64,000 nt of DNA from Bacteroides sp. An322 (GTDB lineage Bacteria > Bacteroidota > Bacteroidia > Bacteroidales > Bacteroidaceae): the NCBI RefSeq assembly GCF_002161765.1, contig NZ_NFIN01000003.1, forward strand, positions 124,001 through 188,000. Direction: 5' to 3'. Position 1 is the first letter of the stretch, and each line of letters starts with the position of its first letter. Made by a program: the position numbers and the translations under genes. The notes under the pieces were generated by a model. That model searched no databases, had not been told where the DNA came from, and saw only the letters and a program-made list of their open reading frames with translations. Positions 53,487 to 62,707 of the stretch are shown here, one piece after another.

Positions 53487-54278
53487 TTATTCTTTCAACT
53501 TAAAGGTCAGTACACCTTCTTCGTCAATAAGCAAATTCACATAGTAGCACGACAAGTCATCGGGCATGCTGATAGTAGCTTGATAATGATAGCCATCCGA
53601 ATCAACGCCTATGAAACTCATATCGGAAAGAATGGACATTTGCAGGAAATCGTCAGGAACTGTTGCTGCAAACATCTCTTTTTCAATGTCTTTTGCATAC
53701 AGGCATTGTTTACCTTGATACACACAGATATGAATGATGTTGTCATAATAAACATTGTCTACTATCATTCCCTCTTCTGTCACAGTAGGACGGAACACTT
53801 TTTTAGTTGAAGGGTTGATATAAGCATATCCGCGATAACGTTTCCCTTGAAAATAGAAGACAGAATCTTTTTCTATGACTTTCTTTTCGGGTTTTGCTAC
53901 CGGTTGATAACCAAAAGGGATCGTATCAGTGTCCGATTTGTGCAAAGAAACCAAATCACCTAAAGATGTATAAAATTGGAAGACATGTTCTTCTATCTTG
54001 ACAATCCGGTAGGTTGTCTGCTCAGAACTTTTTGCCTGTAAGGTATCTCCTGAAATGCTGAAACAAAAAGGGGCGTTGACTTGGCTTGCAAGAAAGATAC
54101 TGTCATTCTTGATTTTCAGCATAGGTAATCCTGTGTTGTCATCAACCCAAATGCCTTGCAAATATTGCATAATCAGTTGGTTTCTTTCATCTTCAGCCTT
54201 CTCCTCTTTCTTTTCAACACTTCCCGTACAGGCTGCAATTAGAAATACGAAAAGCGTGACAGATAATACTTTTCTCAT
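53487..54278 (-). CDS. DUF4738-like lipoprotein
   Basis: 263 residues. A signal peptide with lipobox FLIAAC puts the lipidated Cys at 17. The rest is a beta-rich domain with KPEKKVIEKDSVFYFQGKRYRG in the middle, like the DUF4738 family of Bacteroidota lipoproteins of unknown role. Divergent from the HU-SPOR gene, so the 84-bp gap holds both promoters. Confidence 0.75.
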   Translation of the reverse strand: MRKVLSVTLFVFLIAACTGSVEKKEEKAEDERNQLIMQYLQGIWVDDNTGLPMLKIKNDSIFLASQVNAPFCFSISGDTLQAKSSEQTTYRIVKIEEHVFQFYTSLGDLVSLHKSDTDTIPFGYQPVAKPEKKVIEKDSVFYFQGKRYRGYAYINPSTKKVFRPTVTEEGMIVDNVYYDNIIHICVYQGKQCLYAKDIEKEMFAATVPDDFLQMSILSDMSFIGVDSDGYHYQATISMPDDLSCYYVNLLIDEEGVLTFKLKE

Positions 54279-54350
54279 TTTTTATTTATTTCTTGCCGCA
54301 AAAGTATAACAAAATACCCAAGAATCGTAATATATAAAAGAAAAAAATCT

Positions 54351-54358
54351 TATATTTG
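54351..54358 (+). promoter_or_regulatory. -7 element abutting HU-SPOR start
   Basis: TATATTTG ends four bases before the ATG at 54363. If used, transcription would begin at or near the start codon, giving a leaderless message. Confidence 0.5.
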
Positions 54359-54362
54359 CAGT

Positions 54363-55490
54363 ATGATTGAATTAGCTAAACATATCGAAGTATTGCTTTT
54401 GGAGAACGATTGCGTAATCGTTCCCGGCTTGGGTGGGTTTATAGCCCATTACTGTTCTTCTAAATATAATAAGGAGACACGTGAATTTTGTCCGCCGGTA
54501 CGTTCTATAGGATTCAATCCGAAGTTGGTAATGAACGACGGGTTGTTGGTTCAATCATACATGCAAGCCTATAATACGGACTTTCCTGATGCTACCCGCA
54601 AAATAAAAACGGTTGTAGAGGAGTTGAAAGAAAAACTGTATCAAGACGGTCAGGTATGCTTGAACCAAGTGGGAACGTTGTATTATAATATAAACGGTGT
54701 GTATGAATTTGAACCGGCTGAAAATGGTTTTTTCACTCCATCGCTGTATGGGTTGGTTGCTTTTACACCTCAACAGCTGCCATTCAGACCTGCGATGGCA
54801 ACCGAACCGTTACGTCGTCAGAAACCGGTAATGCAATTGCCACGGCATAAGCAAACCTATTCTTATCGGCGTTGGATGAAAAACGCGGTGGCTGTAGCTG
54901 CTACCATTTTATTGTTTTTCTTGTTTTCTGTCCCGGTAAAAAACACCTATATTGATGAAACCAGTTATGCGTCATTAGGTTCTGCGGGGTTGTTTGATGC
55001 AATCCGAAACCAATCGGCTGCTTCCAGTGTGCTTTCTCCTATTTCACAAGTTGCTCAAGAGAAAGAAAAGCCACAAGGGCAAAAGAAGCAAGTCAAGAAT
55101 AATGTAAATACGCTGAAGCCGGTTGCTGTAAAAACAGAAAAGGTAGAAACGCTTCCTGAAACTAAACAAATAGCCCGTGCTACAAAAAAGGAAACAAAGG
55201 TTTCTGTGGCTTCTCAAAAGAAAGAAACTGTAAAAACTGTTCCGGCAAGCAAAAAGAACGGCAAGGTAAGCCATATTATTGTAGCGAGTCTTACAAATGC
55301 TACTGATGCTGAAAGTGTAGTGGAAAGTTTGAAAAAGAAAGGTTACACAGAAGCGCAGACGGTTATTTCTCAAGGACGTTATCGGGTTTCGTTATATCAG
55401 TATGCCGACAAAGCGGATGCTTATAAAAAAGTACAAGAATTAAAGAGTTTGAAAGATTTTGCTTCGGCATGGGTGTTTACTTCTAAATAA
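54363..55490 (+). CDS. HU-like (CCDC81-type) domain, membrane helix and SPOR fusion
   Basis: 375 residues. Residues 1-140 form the two-part bacterial HU-CCDC81-type region (ELAKHIEVLLLENDCVIVPG, then VCLNQVGTLYYNING). One membrane helix lies at 174-192 after a basic RRWMK anchor, which predicts N-in/C-out. A Lys/Gln-rich periplasmic linker (about 230-300) leads to a SPOR domain at 302-374 (SHIIVASLTNATDAESVVESL ... RYRVSLYQY), which binds denuded septal peptidoglycan. Likely operon with the FHA gene 16 bases downstream. A link between DNA and the division-site wall is inferred. Confidence 0.82.
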   Translation: MIELAKHIEVLLLENDCVIVPGLGGFIAHYCSSKYNKETREFCPPVRSIGFNPKLVMNDGLLVQSYMQAYNTDFPDATRKIKTVVEELKEKLYQDGQVCLNQVGTLYYNINGVYEFEPAENGFFTPSLYGLVAFTPQQLPFRPAMATEPLRRQKPVMQLPRHKQTYSYRRWMKNAVAVAATILLFFLFSVPVKNTYIDETSYASLGSAGLFDAIRNQSAASSVLSPISQVAQEKEKPQGQKKQVKNNVNTLKPVAVKTEKVETLPETKQIARATKKETKVSVASQKKETVKTVPASKKNGKVSHIIVASLTNATDAESVVESLKKKGYTEAQTVISQGRYRVSLYQYADKADAYKKVQELKSLKDFASAWVFTSK

Positions 55491-55506
55491 AAATCAAGCA
55501 AACAAT

Positions 55507-56046
55507 ATGAAGAGAGTAAGATGTCCGAAATGTGACAATTACATCCAATTTGATGAAACCAAATACCAAGAAGGCCAGTCGTTGGTATTTGTATGCGACC
55601 AATGTAAGAAACAATTCTCTATCCGGATCGGGAAATCCAAACTTAGTGCAGGAACTCGGAAGGAAGAAATAATTGATGAAAAAGAAGGTACACAAGATTG
55701 GGGTAATGTGGTGGCTATTGAAAACGTATTCGGTTATAAACAAGTATTGCCTTTGCATGAAGGAGACAATCTGATAGGACGCCGTTCGAAAGGAACCGAA
55801 GTCGATATTCCGATAGAAACCAACGATCCAAGCATGGACCGCCGCCATTGCATACTGAATGTGAAACGGAACAAACAAGGTGAAATCATCTATACGCTAC
55901 GCGACAACGACAGTATTACCGGCACATTTGTCATGAATGACCTTTTAGGACCGAAAGACCGGATTCGCTTAGAAGACGGCAATGTCTTTACCTTAGGTGC
56001 CACTACCTTAATTTTGCGAACAGCAAAAAGTGATTCTGAAGAATAA
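55507..56046 (+). CDS. Zinc-ribbon and FHA domain protein
   Basis: 179 residues from ATG 55507. N-terminal zinc ribbon with CPKC and CDQC (residues about 5-37); FHA domain about 75-175 with LIGRRSKG, DRRHCILN and DNDSITGTFVMND, the loops that bind phosphothreonine. It should read Thr phosphorylation in the cytoplasm. Directly downstream of the HU-SPOR gene, which suggests related function. Confidence 0.85.
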   Translation: MKRVRCPKCDNYIQFDETKYQEGQSLVFVCDQCKKQFSIRIGKSKLSAGTRKEEIIDEKEGTQDWGNVVAIENVFGYKQVLPLHEGDNLIGRRSKGTEVDIPIETNDPSMDRRHCILNVKRNKQGEIIYTLRDNDSITGTFVMNDLLGPKDRIRLEDGNVFTLGATTLILRTAKSDSEE

Positions 56047-56098
56047 AAAAATCCCGCACAAGCTAAGATATGAATTCAAGTTGTGCGGGATTTTTGTT
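56047..56098. terminator. Bidirectional terminator after FHA gene
   Basis: Perfect 15-bp stem AAAAATCCCGCACAA/TTGTGCGGGATTTTT between convergent genes. Confidence 0.85.
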
Positions 56099-56133
56099 TG
56101 CTTTTTGTTGTATTCAAGTCAATCGAATCTTCT

Positions 56134-56631
56134 TTACTTTTTCAGGTAAGAAGCCAATTCGGCAGGAGTTACGTTTTTTGCAACAATCATTCCTTTTGCA
56201 TCTACCAGATAATTGGAAAAACCATTTCTCAAATCGAATGCACGAAATGCTTCCGAATCGGAACCGTTTGTCTCCACATAGCAGCGGGTGTTTGTAAGCC
56301 CGTCCTGCTCTACCGTTGCGTCAAATACTGATGCATAGCGGTCAAAGGAAACAGAGATCATCTTCACTTGGCTTGTTTCGCCAGCCAAATGCGCCAATGC
56401 GGCATTGTTTTGTCTGGACACCGCATCGTAACTTGCCCAGAAGCTCAACAATGTATACCCTTCACGGGCGGAGTGCAGGTCGAGCGGCTGCACGGTGTCG
56501 CAAAGAACCAATGCAGGAATCTTGTCACCTTCCTGTAGCTTCTCTGCATGAACATTCTCTTTGCTAAACGCAAGAGAAATCACGGAACTGAATACTAATA
56601 CAACAAAAAACCATTTTACATTTTTAATCAT
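56134..56631 (-). CDS. Thioredoxin-fold protein lacking the CxxC motif
   Basis: 165 residues. Signal peptide (about 1-24). The TlpA/ResA-like fold is clear: GDKIPALVL, YTLLSFWASYDAVSRQNNAAL and NGFSNYLVDAKGMIVAKNV. Where redox-active members have WASWCxxC, this one has WASYDAVS, so no active cysteines; the single cysteines elsewhere cannot make the pair. It may be a structural or binding member of the family. Single gene. Confidence 0.82.
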   Translation of the reverse strand: MIKNVKWFFVVLVFSSVISLAFSKENVHAEKLQEGDKIPALVLCDTVQPLDLHSAREGYTLLSFWASYDAVSRQNNAALAHLAGETSQVKMISVSFDRYASVFDATVEQDGLTNTRCYVETNGSDSEAFRAFDLRNGFSNYLVDAKGMIVAKNVTPAELASYLKK

Positions 56632-57008
56632 GTAATTTGATTTTAGTTAATACTATTCGGGACTGTCGTTCTACAGTGATTTCTACCCGAACTATTGTTT
56701 GAATGAAAACTGCAACAACTATGCCACAACTTTCATTTATTATTGAAATCGCTGCAAAGATAGGCGTTTCATGCATAGGTTGTATCTAAAAAGAATGAAA
56801 AATATGTTTTTCAGCATAAATCTTGAGTTATATCAAGTTTAATTATATCGCTTCTTTTCAATATATTCAAGGTTTTACGCATAAATACATTATCATAGAA
56901 GAGTATAATTTCCGCTAAAATTGCAATTCTTTTCAGCAAGTGCCTTTCTTATCAAAATAATCTGTATCTTTGTAGACAAGAAGACTAACAGCATTTGAAC
57001 CATACCGT
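56632..57008. other. Intergenic gap with divergent promoter elements
   Basis: 377 bases without a gene. It holds minus-strand TATCTTTG (56755-56762) for the thioredoxin-like gene and plus-strand TATCTTTG (56965-56972) for serB, 37 bases before its ATG. Neither has a strong -33. The middle is AT-rich, with no hairpin that I trust. Confidence 0.5.
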
Positions 57009-58244
57009 ATGGAAAAAACAAATACCGAACTCATTTTGATACGAATCAGCGGATTGGACCGTCCGGGACTAACCGCTTCCATTACTGAAATATTGTCGCG
57101 ATACGAAGTCGACATCATGGATATCGGGCAGGCAGACATCCATAGCACCCTTTCATTAGGCATCCTTTTTAAATGTAACGAAAAAGATTCGGGTAACGTA
57201 ATGAAAGACTTGTTGTTCAAGGCTTCAGAATTAGGTATCAACATCCGTTTTTATCCCATTTCTGCGGAAGAATACGAAGAATGGGTGAACATGCAGGGCA
57301 AGAACCGCTACATCCTGACATTGTTAGGACGTAAGCTGACCGCCCAACAGATAGCAGGAGCCACTCAGTTGCTTGCCGACCAAGGGCTGAACATCGATGC
57401 CATCCGGCGCCTGACAGGACGTATCCCATTAGACGAGCAAAAGGCAAGGGTACGTGCCTGTATCGAATTCTCCGTGCGCGGCACTCCTCACGATACCGAA
57501 GAATTGCAGCGCGAACTAATGAAGCTGAGCAACCGCTTGGAAATGGATTTCTCATTCCAAAAAGATACGATGTACCGGCGGATGCGCCGTTTGATTTGTT
57601 TCGATATGGACTCCACGCTCATTAAAACCGAAGTGATAGATGAACTGGCAGAGCGTGCGGGAGTAGGCGAACAAGTACGCGCTATTACTGAACGGGCGAT
57701 GAGAGGTGAAATTGATTTCCGTGAGAGTTTTACCGAACGGGTAGCATTGCTCAAGGGATTGGATGAAAGCGTGATGAAGGACATAGCCGAACACCTGCCC
57801 ATCACCGAAGGAGTGGAACGGCTGATGTATGTGCTGAAGAAATACGGTTATAAAATCGCCATCCTTTCGGGGGGATTCACTTACTTCGGCAATTACTTGA
57901 AAGAGAAATTCGGTATCGACTATGTGTATGCCAACAACTTGGAAATCGTAGACGGCAAATTAACTGGACGCTACTTAGGAGATATTGTAGACGGACGGCG
58001 GAAAGCAGAATTATTGCAGCTAATAGCTCAAGTAGAAAATGTGGATATTGCGCAGACCATTGCCGTCGGTGACGGAGCCAATGATTTGCCGATGTTATCC
58101 GTAGCCGGGTTGGGCATCGCCTTTCATGCCAAACCAAAGGTGAAAGCCAACGCCCGTCAGTCCATTAACACCATCGGATTGGATGGCGTATTGTATTTCT
58201 TGGGATTCAAAGACTCGTACCTTGACGAGCGGGCGAACCGTTAA
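57009..58244 (+). CDS. serB: Phosphoserine phosphatase with N-terminal ACT domains
   Basis: 411 residues. Two ACT-type regions lie in the first 180 residues (ISGLDRPGLTASITEIL, then RYILTLLGRKLTAQQIAG), followed by the HAD catalytic domain: DMDSTL with the nucleophile Asp (about 200), LSGGFTYFG, and GDGANDLPML. It makes serine from phosphoserine, the last step of serine synthesis. The serine substrate of SPT in this window comes from this route. Confidence 0.95.
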   Translation: MEKTNTELILIRISGLDRPGLTASITEILSRYEVDIMDIGQADIHSTLSLGILFKCNEKDSGNVMKDLLFKASELGINIRFYPISAEEYEEWVNMQGKNRYILTLLGRKLTAQQIAGATQLLADQGLNIDAIRRLTGRIPLDEQKARVRACIEFSVRGTPHDTEELQRELMKLSNRLEMDFSFQKDTMYRRMRRLICFDMDSTLIKTEVIDELAERAGVGEQVRAITERAMRGEIDFRESFTERVALLKGLDESVMKDIAEHLPITEGVERLMYVLKKYGYKIAILSGGFTYFGNYLKEKFGIDYVYANNLEIVDGKLTGRYLGDIVDGRRKAELLQLIAQVENVDIAQTIAVGDGANDLPMLSVAGLGIAFHAKPKVKANARQSINTIGLDGVLYFLGFKDSYLDERANR

Positions 58245-58268
58245 TGATGATAGCTAATTTATTGTATG

Positions 58269-58360
58269 GAACACAGAGACACTGAGACACAGAGTTTTTA
58301 TTTAAACAACAGTAGAGAATATGCTTTATTTTTTCTCTGTGCCTTTGTGTCTCTGTGTTC
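58269..58360. repeat. CACAGAG-type inverted repeat, copy A
   Basis: Left arm 58269-58294 starts GAACACAGAGACAC; right arm 58335-58360 ends GTGTCTCTGTGTTC. The 26-base arms pair with about three mismatches. Lies between serB and the DEAD-box gene. Confidence 0.7.
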
Positions 58361-58381
58361 AATAAATACCCTATATAATAT

Positions 58382-59635
58382 ATGAAGTTTACTGAACTGA
58401 ATTTGGAAGATAGCGTCTTGGATGCGCTCGACGCAATGAACTTTAAAGAATGCACACCAGTGCAAGAGCAAACTATACCCGTCATATTGGAAGGAAGAGA
58501 CCTGATAGGTGTGGCACAAACCGGCACTGGAAAAACCGCCGCTTATTTGCTTCCCGTCATCAACCAATTAAGCAAAGGAGGATATCCCGCCGACGCTATT
58601 AATTGCGTCATTATGGCACCTACCCGCGAATTGGCACAACAAATAGACCAGCAGATGGAAGGTTTTTCCTACTTCATGCCAGTATCAAGCGTAGCCATTT
58701 ACGGGGGGAATGATGGAATACGTTTCGAACAAGAGAAGAAAGGATTGACTTTAGGGGCTGATGTCGTTATTGCAACCCCTGGCCGTCTCATCAGCCATTT
58801 AAGCTTGGGGTACGTTGATTTGTCGAAAGTCTCTTTCTTTATCCTCGATGAAGCCGACCGGATGTTGGATATGGGATTTTCGGACGACATCATGCAAATC
58901 GTGAAATACCTGCCTAAGGAACGTCAGACCATTATGTTCTCCGCCACGATGCCGGCAAAGATACAACAGCTGGCAAAGACCATCCTGAACGACCCGGCGG
59001 AAGTGAAGATTGCCGTATCAAAGCCTGCCGATAAAATCATCCAAGCGGCATACGTGTGCTATGAAGGACAAAAGTTAAACATCATTCAAAACCTGTTCAA
59101 AGAGCAAAAGCCGGAACGGGTCATTATTTTTGCTTCTTCGAAACTGAAAGTAAAGGAAGTAGCAAAGGCATTGAAACGGCTCAATCTTAATGTAGGAGAA
59201 ATGCACTCTGATTTAGACCAAAGCCAGCGTGATGAGATAATGCACGAGTTCCGCAATGGACGCATCAGTATGCTGGTGGCTACTGACATCGTGGCACGAG
59301 GCATTGACATTGATGACATCCGTTTGGTCATTAACTACGATGTGCCGCATGACAACGAAGATTATGTACACCGTATTGGTCGTACTGCCCGCGCTAATAA
59401 CGATGGATGTGCCATTACATTTGTTAGCGAAACCGAACAGACCCGTTTCAAACAAATAGAAAATTTCTTGGGAAAAGAAATCTACAAGTTACCTTTACCG
59501 CCTGAAGTAGGTGAAGCACCGGTATATGCTCCACATGAAAACAACCGTAACAAAAGTGGCAGAGGTAAAAGAGGCTGGAAGAAGCGTTCATTTAATAACC
59601 GGCGTCCACAGAAAAAAGGCGGAAACAAACAATAA
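58382..59635 (+). CDS. DEAD-box ATP-dependent RNA helicase
   Basis: 417 residues. Q motif (FKECTPVQEQTIP), motif I AQTGTGKT, motif II DEADRM, motif III SAT, and motifs V/VI ATDIVARGIDID and HRIGRTAR. The C-terminus is a short Arg/Gly/Lys-rich tail that binds RNA. RhlE/CsdA-like helicases act in ribosome assembly and RNA decay. 14 bases before trmD. Confidence 0.93.
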   Translation: MKFTELNLEDSVLDALDAMNFKECTPVQEQTIPVILEGRDLIGVAQTGTGKTAAYLLPVINQLSKGGYPADAINCVIMAPTRELAQQIDQQMEGFSYFMPVSSVAIYGGNDGIRFEQEKKGLTLGADVVIATPGRLISHLSLGYVDLSKVSFFILDEADRMLDMGFSDDIMQIVKYLPKERQTIMFSATMPAKIQQLAKTILNDPAEVKIAVSKPADKIIQAAYVCYEGQKLNIIQNLFKEQKPERVIIFASSKLKVKEVAKALKRLNLNVGEMHSDLDQSQRDEIMHEFRNGRISMLVATDIVARGIDIDDIRLVINYDVPHDNEDYVHRIGRTARANNDGCAITFVSETEQTRFKQIENFLGKEIYKLPLPPEVGEAPVYAPHENNRNKSGRGKRGWKKRSFNNRRPQKKGGNKQ

Positions 59636-59649
59636 TTTTTTGAGTACCT

Positions 59650-60324
59650 ATGCGAATAGACATTATTACCGTTTTGCCCGAAATGCTGGAGGGATTTTTC
59701 AATTGTTCCATTATGAGCAGGGCACAGAAGAAAGGCATTGCTGAATTTCACATACACAACCTGCGAGACTATACGTTCGACCGCTATCGGAAAGTGGATG
59801 ATTATCCGTTCGGAGGATGTGCGGGAATGGTGATGAAGATTGAACCGATAGACCGTTGCATCTCGGCACTAAAAGCTGAACGCGATTACGATGAAGTCAT
59901 CTTCACGAGTCCCGACGGAGAACAATTTGACCAAAAGATGGCGAACACGTTGTCGATGACCCAAAACCTGATTATCTTGTGCGGGCATTTCAAAGGCATC
60001 GACTACCGCATCCGCGAACATTTCATCACGAAGGAAATCAGCATTGGCGATTATGTACTGACGGGAGGCGAACTGGCTGCTGCTGTCATAGCGGATGCCG
60101 TGGTGCGTGTAATACCTGGAGTCATTTCCGATGAACAATCAGCACTATCAGATTCTTTTCAAGATAATTTACTGGCTCCTCCTGTATATACACGTCCTGC
60201 AGATTACAAGGGATGGAAAGTGCCCGACATTTTGCTTTCGGGTCATGAGGCGAAAATACGCGAATGGGAGTTCCAGCAATCGGTGGAACGGACCAAGCGT
60301 TTACGTCCCGACTTGCTGAAGTAA
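59650..60324 (+). CDS. trmD: tRNA (guanine37-N1)-methyltransferase
   Basis: 224 residues. Begins [13 protein letters not shown]; the trefoil-knot SAM site shows as [21 protein letters not shown] and [14 protein letters not shown]. It makes m1G37 in tRNAs to keep the reading frame. The C-terminus contains the [12 protein letters not shown] tail. Likely co-transcribed with the helicase. Confidence 0.97.
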   Translation: MRIDIITVLPEMLEGFFNCSIMSRAQKKGIAEFHIHNLRDYTFDRYRKVDDYPFGGCAGMVMKIEPIDRCISALKAERDYDEVIFTSPDGEQFDQKMANTLSMTQNLIILCGHFKGIDYRIREHFITKEISIGDYVLTGGELAAAVIADAVVRVIPGVISDEQSALSDSFQDNLLAPPVYTRPADYKGWKVPDILLSGHEAKIREWEFQQSVERTKRLRPDLLK

Positions 60325-60340
60325 CCCATCGAGTAAGATA

Positions 60341-60472
60341 ATTGAACACAGAGACGCGGAGGTGTAGAGTTTCTATTTTTCTACTACATTTGCCATATCC
60401 CATTAAAGATAGCAAACAATGAATATATGTCATAAGAAAAAAGCTCTGTGCCTCCGTGTCTTTGTGTTCAAT
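60341..60472. repeat. CACAGAG-type inverted repeat, copy B
   Basis: Left arm 60341-60369 starts ATTGAACACAGAGACGC; right arm 60444-60472 ends TTTGTGTTCAAT. The arms belong to the same family as copy A; the insert is about 75 bases. Lies between the convergent trmD and pyrD genes and touches the pyrD stop. Confidence 0.7.
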
Positions 60473-61386
60473 TAATTTACTTCCAATGCGCCGATAATAT
60501 CTTTTACCGAAGTGAAACCGTGACGGTCAAGGTACTCGTTAATACCTTCTGCAACTTTTACTGTTATTGCAGGGTCAATGAAATTAGCGGTTCCTATCTG
60601 TACGGCTGATGCCCCCGCCAACAGGAACTCTACCGCATCTCGTGCGTTCATGATTCCTCCTAATCCGATTACCGGAATCTTCACCGCTTTGGCAACTTGC
60701 CATACCATACGTAAGGCAATGGGCTTCACTGCAGCTCCGCTCATTCCTCCGGTGACGGTAGACAATATCGGCTTGCGTTTTTCGGCATCAATCGCCATAC
60801 CTAATAAAGTATTGATAAGCGACACGCTATCAGCTCCGGCACCTTCTACCGCACGGGCAATTTCAGTAATGTCGGTCACATTGGGCGATAGTTTTACGAT
60901 TAAAGTCTTATGGTAAACTTTCCGTACAGCAGATACAACCTCTGCAGCCCCGTGAGCCGTTACGCCGAAAGCCATTCCGCCCTGCTTTACGTTCGGGCAT
61001 GAGATGTTCAATTCAATGGCAGGAATACAGTCCAGCCCGTCGATGATGCTTGCCGTTTCAGCATAATCTTCTATCTGCGACCCCGACACGTTTACAATCA
61101 TATTGGTGCGGATATCCTTAATCTGCGGATAGATGTGTTCTACAAAATAATGCACTCCCTTGTTTTGCAAACCTACCGCATTCAGCATTCCCATCGGAGT
61201 CTCCGCCATACGCGGATAGGGATTCCCTTCGCGGTGATGCAACGTCGTACCTTTTACGATGATGCCTCCGATTTTCTCCAAATCTACAAAATCCTGAAAT
61301 TCGAGTCCGTAACCGAATGTGCCTGACGCAGTCATTACCGGATTCGACAAGGCTAATTTGCCAATGTTTACGCTTAAATCTGCCAT
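60472..61386 (-). CDS. pyrD: Dihydroorotate dehydrogenase, catalytic subunit (class 1B)
   Basis: 304 residues. FMN-binding TIM barrel: [11 protein letters not shown], the catalytic cysteine in [12 protein letters not shown], and [27 protein letters not shown] (split here across about 247-273). It oxidises dihydroorotate to orotate and passes electrons to PyrK. Overlaps the pyrK 3' end by 13 bases. Confidence 0.95.
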   Translation of the reverse strand: MADLSVNIGKLALSNPVMTASGTFGYGLEFQDFVDLEKIGGIIVKGTTLHHREGNPYPRMAETPMGMLNAVGLQNKGVHYFVEHIYPQIKDIRTNMIVNVSGSQIEDYAETASIIDGLDCIPAIELNISCPNVKQGGMAFGVTAHGAAEVVSAVRKVYHKTLIVKLSPNVTDITEIARAVEGAGADSVSLINTLLGMAIDAEKRKPILSTVTGGMSGAAVKPIALRMVWQVAKAVKIPVIGLGGIMNARDAVEFLLAGASAVQIGTANFIDPAITVKVAEGINEYLDRHGFTSVKDIIGALEVN

Positions 61387-62150
61387 AATAATTTCTTTAT
61401 ATTAAATACCGGACCTTCTTTACATACACACACATGACCTTCCTTGGTGTTTTCCACACAACACAGGCAAGCACCTACACCGCAAGCCATCGTATTTTCC
61501 AATGAAGCCTCACATTCGATACCGTTTGCTGCGGCATACTTGGCAACCGCTATCATCATCGGTTTCGGGCCGCAAGTGCAAATTAAGTCGAATTTGTTTT
61601 CTTTTAATACGCTGTGCATCGTCACATATCCCTTTTCGCCGTAACTTCCGTCTTCGGTTGTAGTATATACGTCGCTCAACGCCTTAAACAAATCTAATTG
61701 CAGTAAATCGTTTTTCGAACGTGCTCCCAACAAGAATGTCGGTTTACAGCCCTTTTTCAGCAAGGTTTCGCCTAAATACAAGAGCGGAGCTGTGCCTACA
61801 CCTCCACCGATAAGCAAGACTTTCGTTTGAGGATTTTTCGGTACTGAAAATCCGTTTCCTAAAGGCATTACAATGTTTACGGTATCACCTGGTTGGACTG
61901 TAGCTAACTTTCGGGTTCCGTCACCTACCAACTGAATCAAGAACCACACTTCGTTCTTTTTGCGGTCTACATAATTAATAGAGATAGGGCGACGCAAGAA
62001 TGTCGTGTTCGAACCGTCTACCCGAATTTCGGCAAACTGTCCCGGAAGCATTTCAGGTAACGGGGCGGCTTGTGTCAATTTCAGCAATACATAGTTTGCA
62101 TGCAAACGTATGTTTTCTGTCACTGTCAAATCAAGAATGTATTTCTTCAT
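61374..62150 (-). CDS. pyrK: Dihydroorotate dehydrogenase electron-transfer subunit
   Basis: 258 residues. FAD domain with FLRRPISI and a nucleotide-binding [13 protein letters not shown]-terminal [2Fe-2S] ligands in CGVGACLCC ... [11 protein letters not shown]. It carries electrons from PyrD to NAD+. First gene of the pair. Confidence 0.93.
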   Translation of the reverse strand: MKKYILDLTVTENIRLHANYVLLKLTQAAPLPEMLPGQFAEIRVDGSNTTFLRRPISINYVDRKKNEVWFLIQLVGDGTRKLATVQPGDTVNIVMPLGNGFSVPKNPQTKVLLIGGGVGTAPLLYLGETLLKKGCKPTFLLGARSKNDLLQLDLFKALSDVYTTTEDGSYGEKGYVTMHSVLKENKFDLICTCGPKPMMIAVAKYAAANGIECEASLENTMACGVGACLCCVENTKEGHVCVCKEGPVFNIKKLLWQI

Positions 62151-62155
62151 AAATA

Positions 62156-62206
62156 AATTGAGGTAAATTCGTTATTTCGGGCAAAGATAACGAATTTACC
62201 TCAATT
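62156..62206 (-). promoter_or_regulatory. Palindrome over pyrK promoter and leader
   Basis: Perfect 20-bp inverted repeat (62156-62175 and 62187-62206) around an 11-base centre, six bases before the pyrK ATG. A minus-strand TATCTTTG (-7 element) at 62182-62189 lies in its centre and inner edge. It may be an operator, an attenuator hairpin, or a terminator for the upstream regulator gene. Confidence 0.6.
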
Positions 62207-62254
62207 CATATACAAAGGTTTCAGAGTTTTGCGAACAGACGGAATGGTTTACCG

Positions 62255-62707
62255 TCACGATTTTTCAGGGCGGAACACCTGAAAGGTGCCGTTATCAAAG
62301 AAAATACGTATTTCAACGATTTTCGGTTGAGGCTTTTCGATATACTTAACCTCTTCTCGGACAACATCTTTTGATGTATTATTAGGTAAAGAAGAGGCAT
62401 TTTCCTTGCGAAAATCGAAACGAACCGTAGTCCCGTCCGCAATTTCTGGATTCTCATTGCTTCCAGAGAATGAAGAAACCGTTGTCTCGGGAGTATCAGC
62501 CTTCCTCATTTCGCCTTCGCCATAAAGTAGCCAGTCCAGGTTGATAGAAGGGTATGCTTTATGAATTAGCAGAGCAACTCTTAAGCTAATTTCATTCCGT
62601 CCTGTTGTTATATGAGATAAAGCAGAAGCTGAAATGCCTATTTTTTTTGCAAACTCGGCATTAGTCAATGCTTCTTCCTGCATAAGCTGTAAAATCCGGT
62701 CTTTCAT
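62255..62707 (-). CDS. XRE-family HTH transcriptional regulator
   Basis: 150 residues. N-terminal HTH_3 domain (ALTNAEFAKKIGISASALSHI) followed by YPSINLDWLLYGEGEM, the typical hinge of CI-like repressors in Bacteroidota. The C-terminal half is low-complexity to about 115 and ends in a short beta-like segment; no S24 peptidase is present. Faces away from the AT-rich array region, which it may control. Confidence 0.85.
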   Translation of the reverse strand: MKDRILQLMQEEALTNAEFAKKIGISASALSHITTGRNEISLRVALLIHKAYPSINLDWLLYGEGEMRKADTPETTVSSFSGSNENPEIADGTTVRFDFRKENASSLPNNTSKDVVREEVKYIEKPQPKIVEIRIFFDNGTFQVFRPEKS

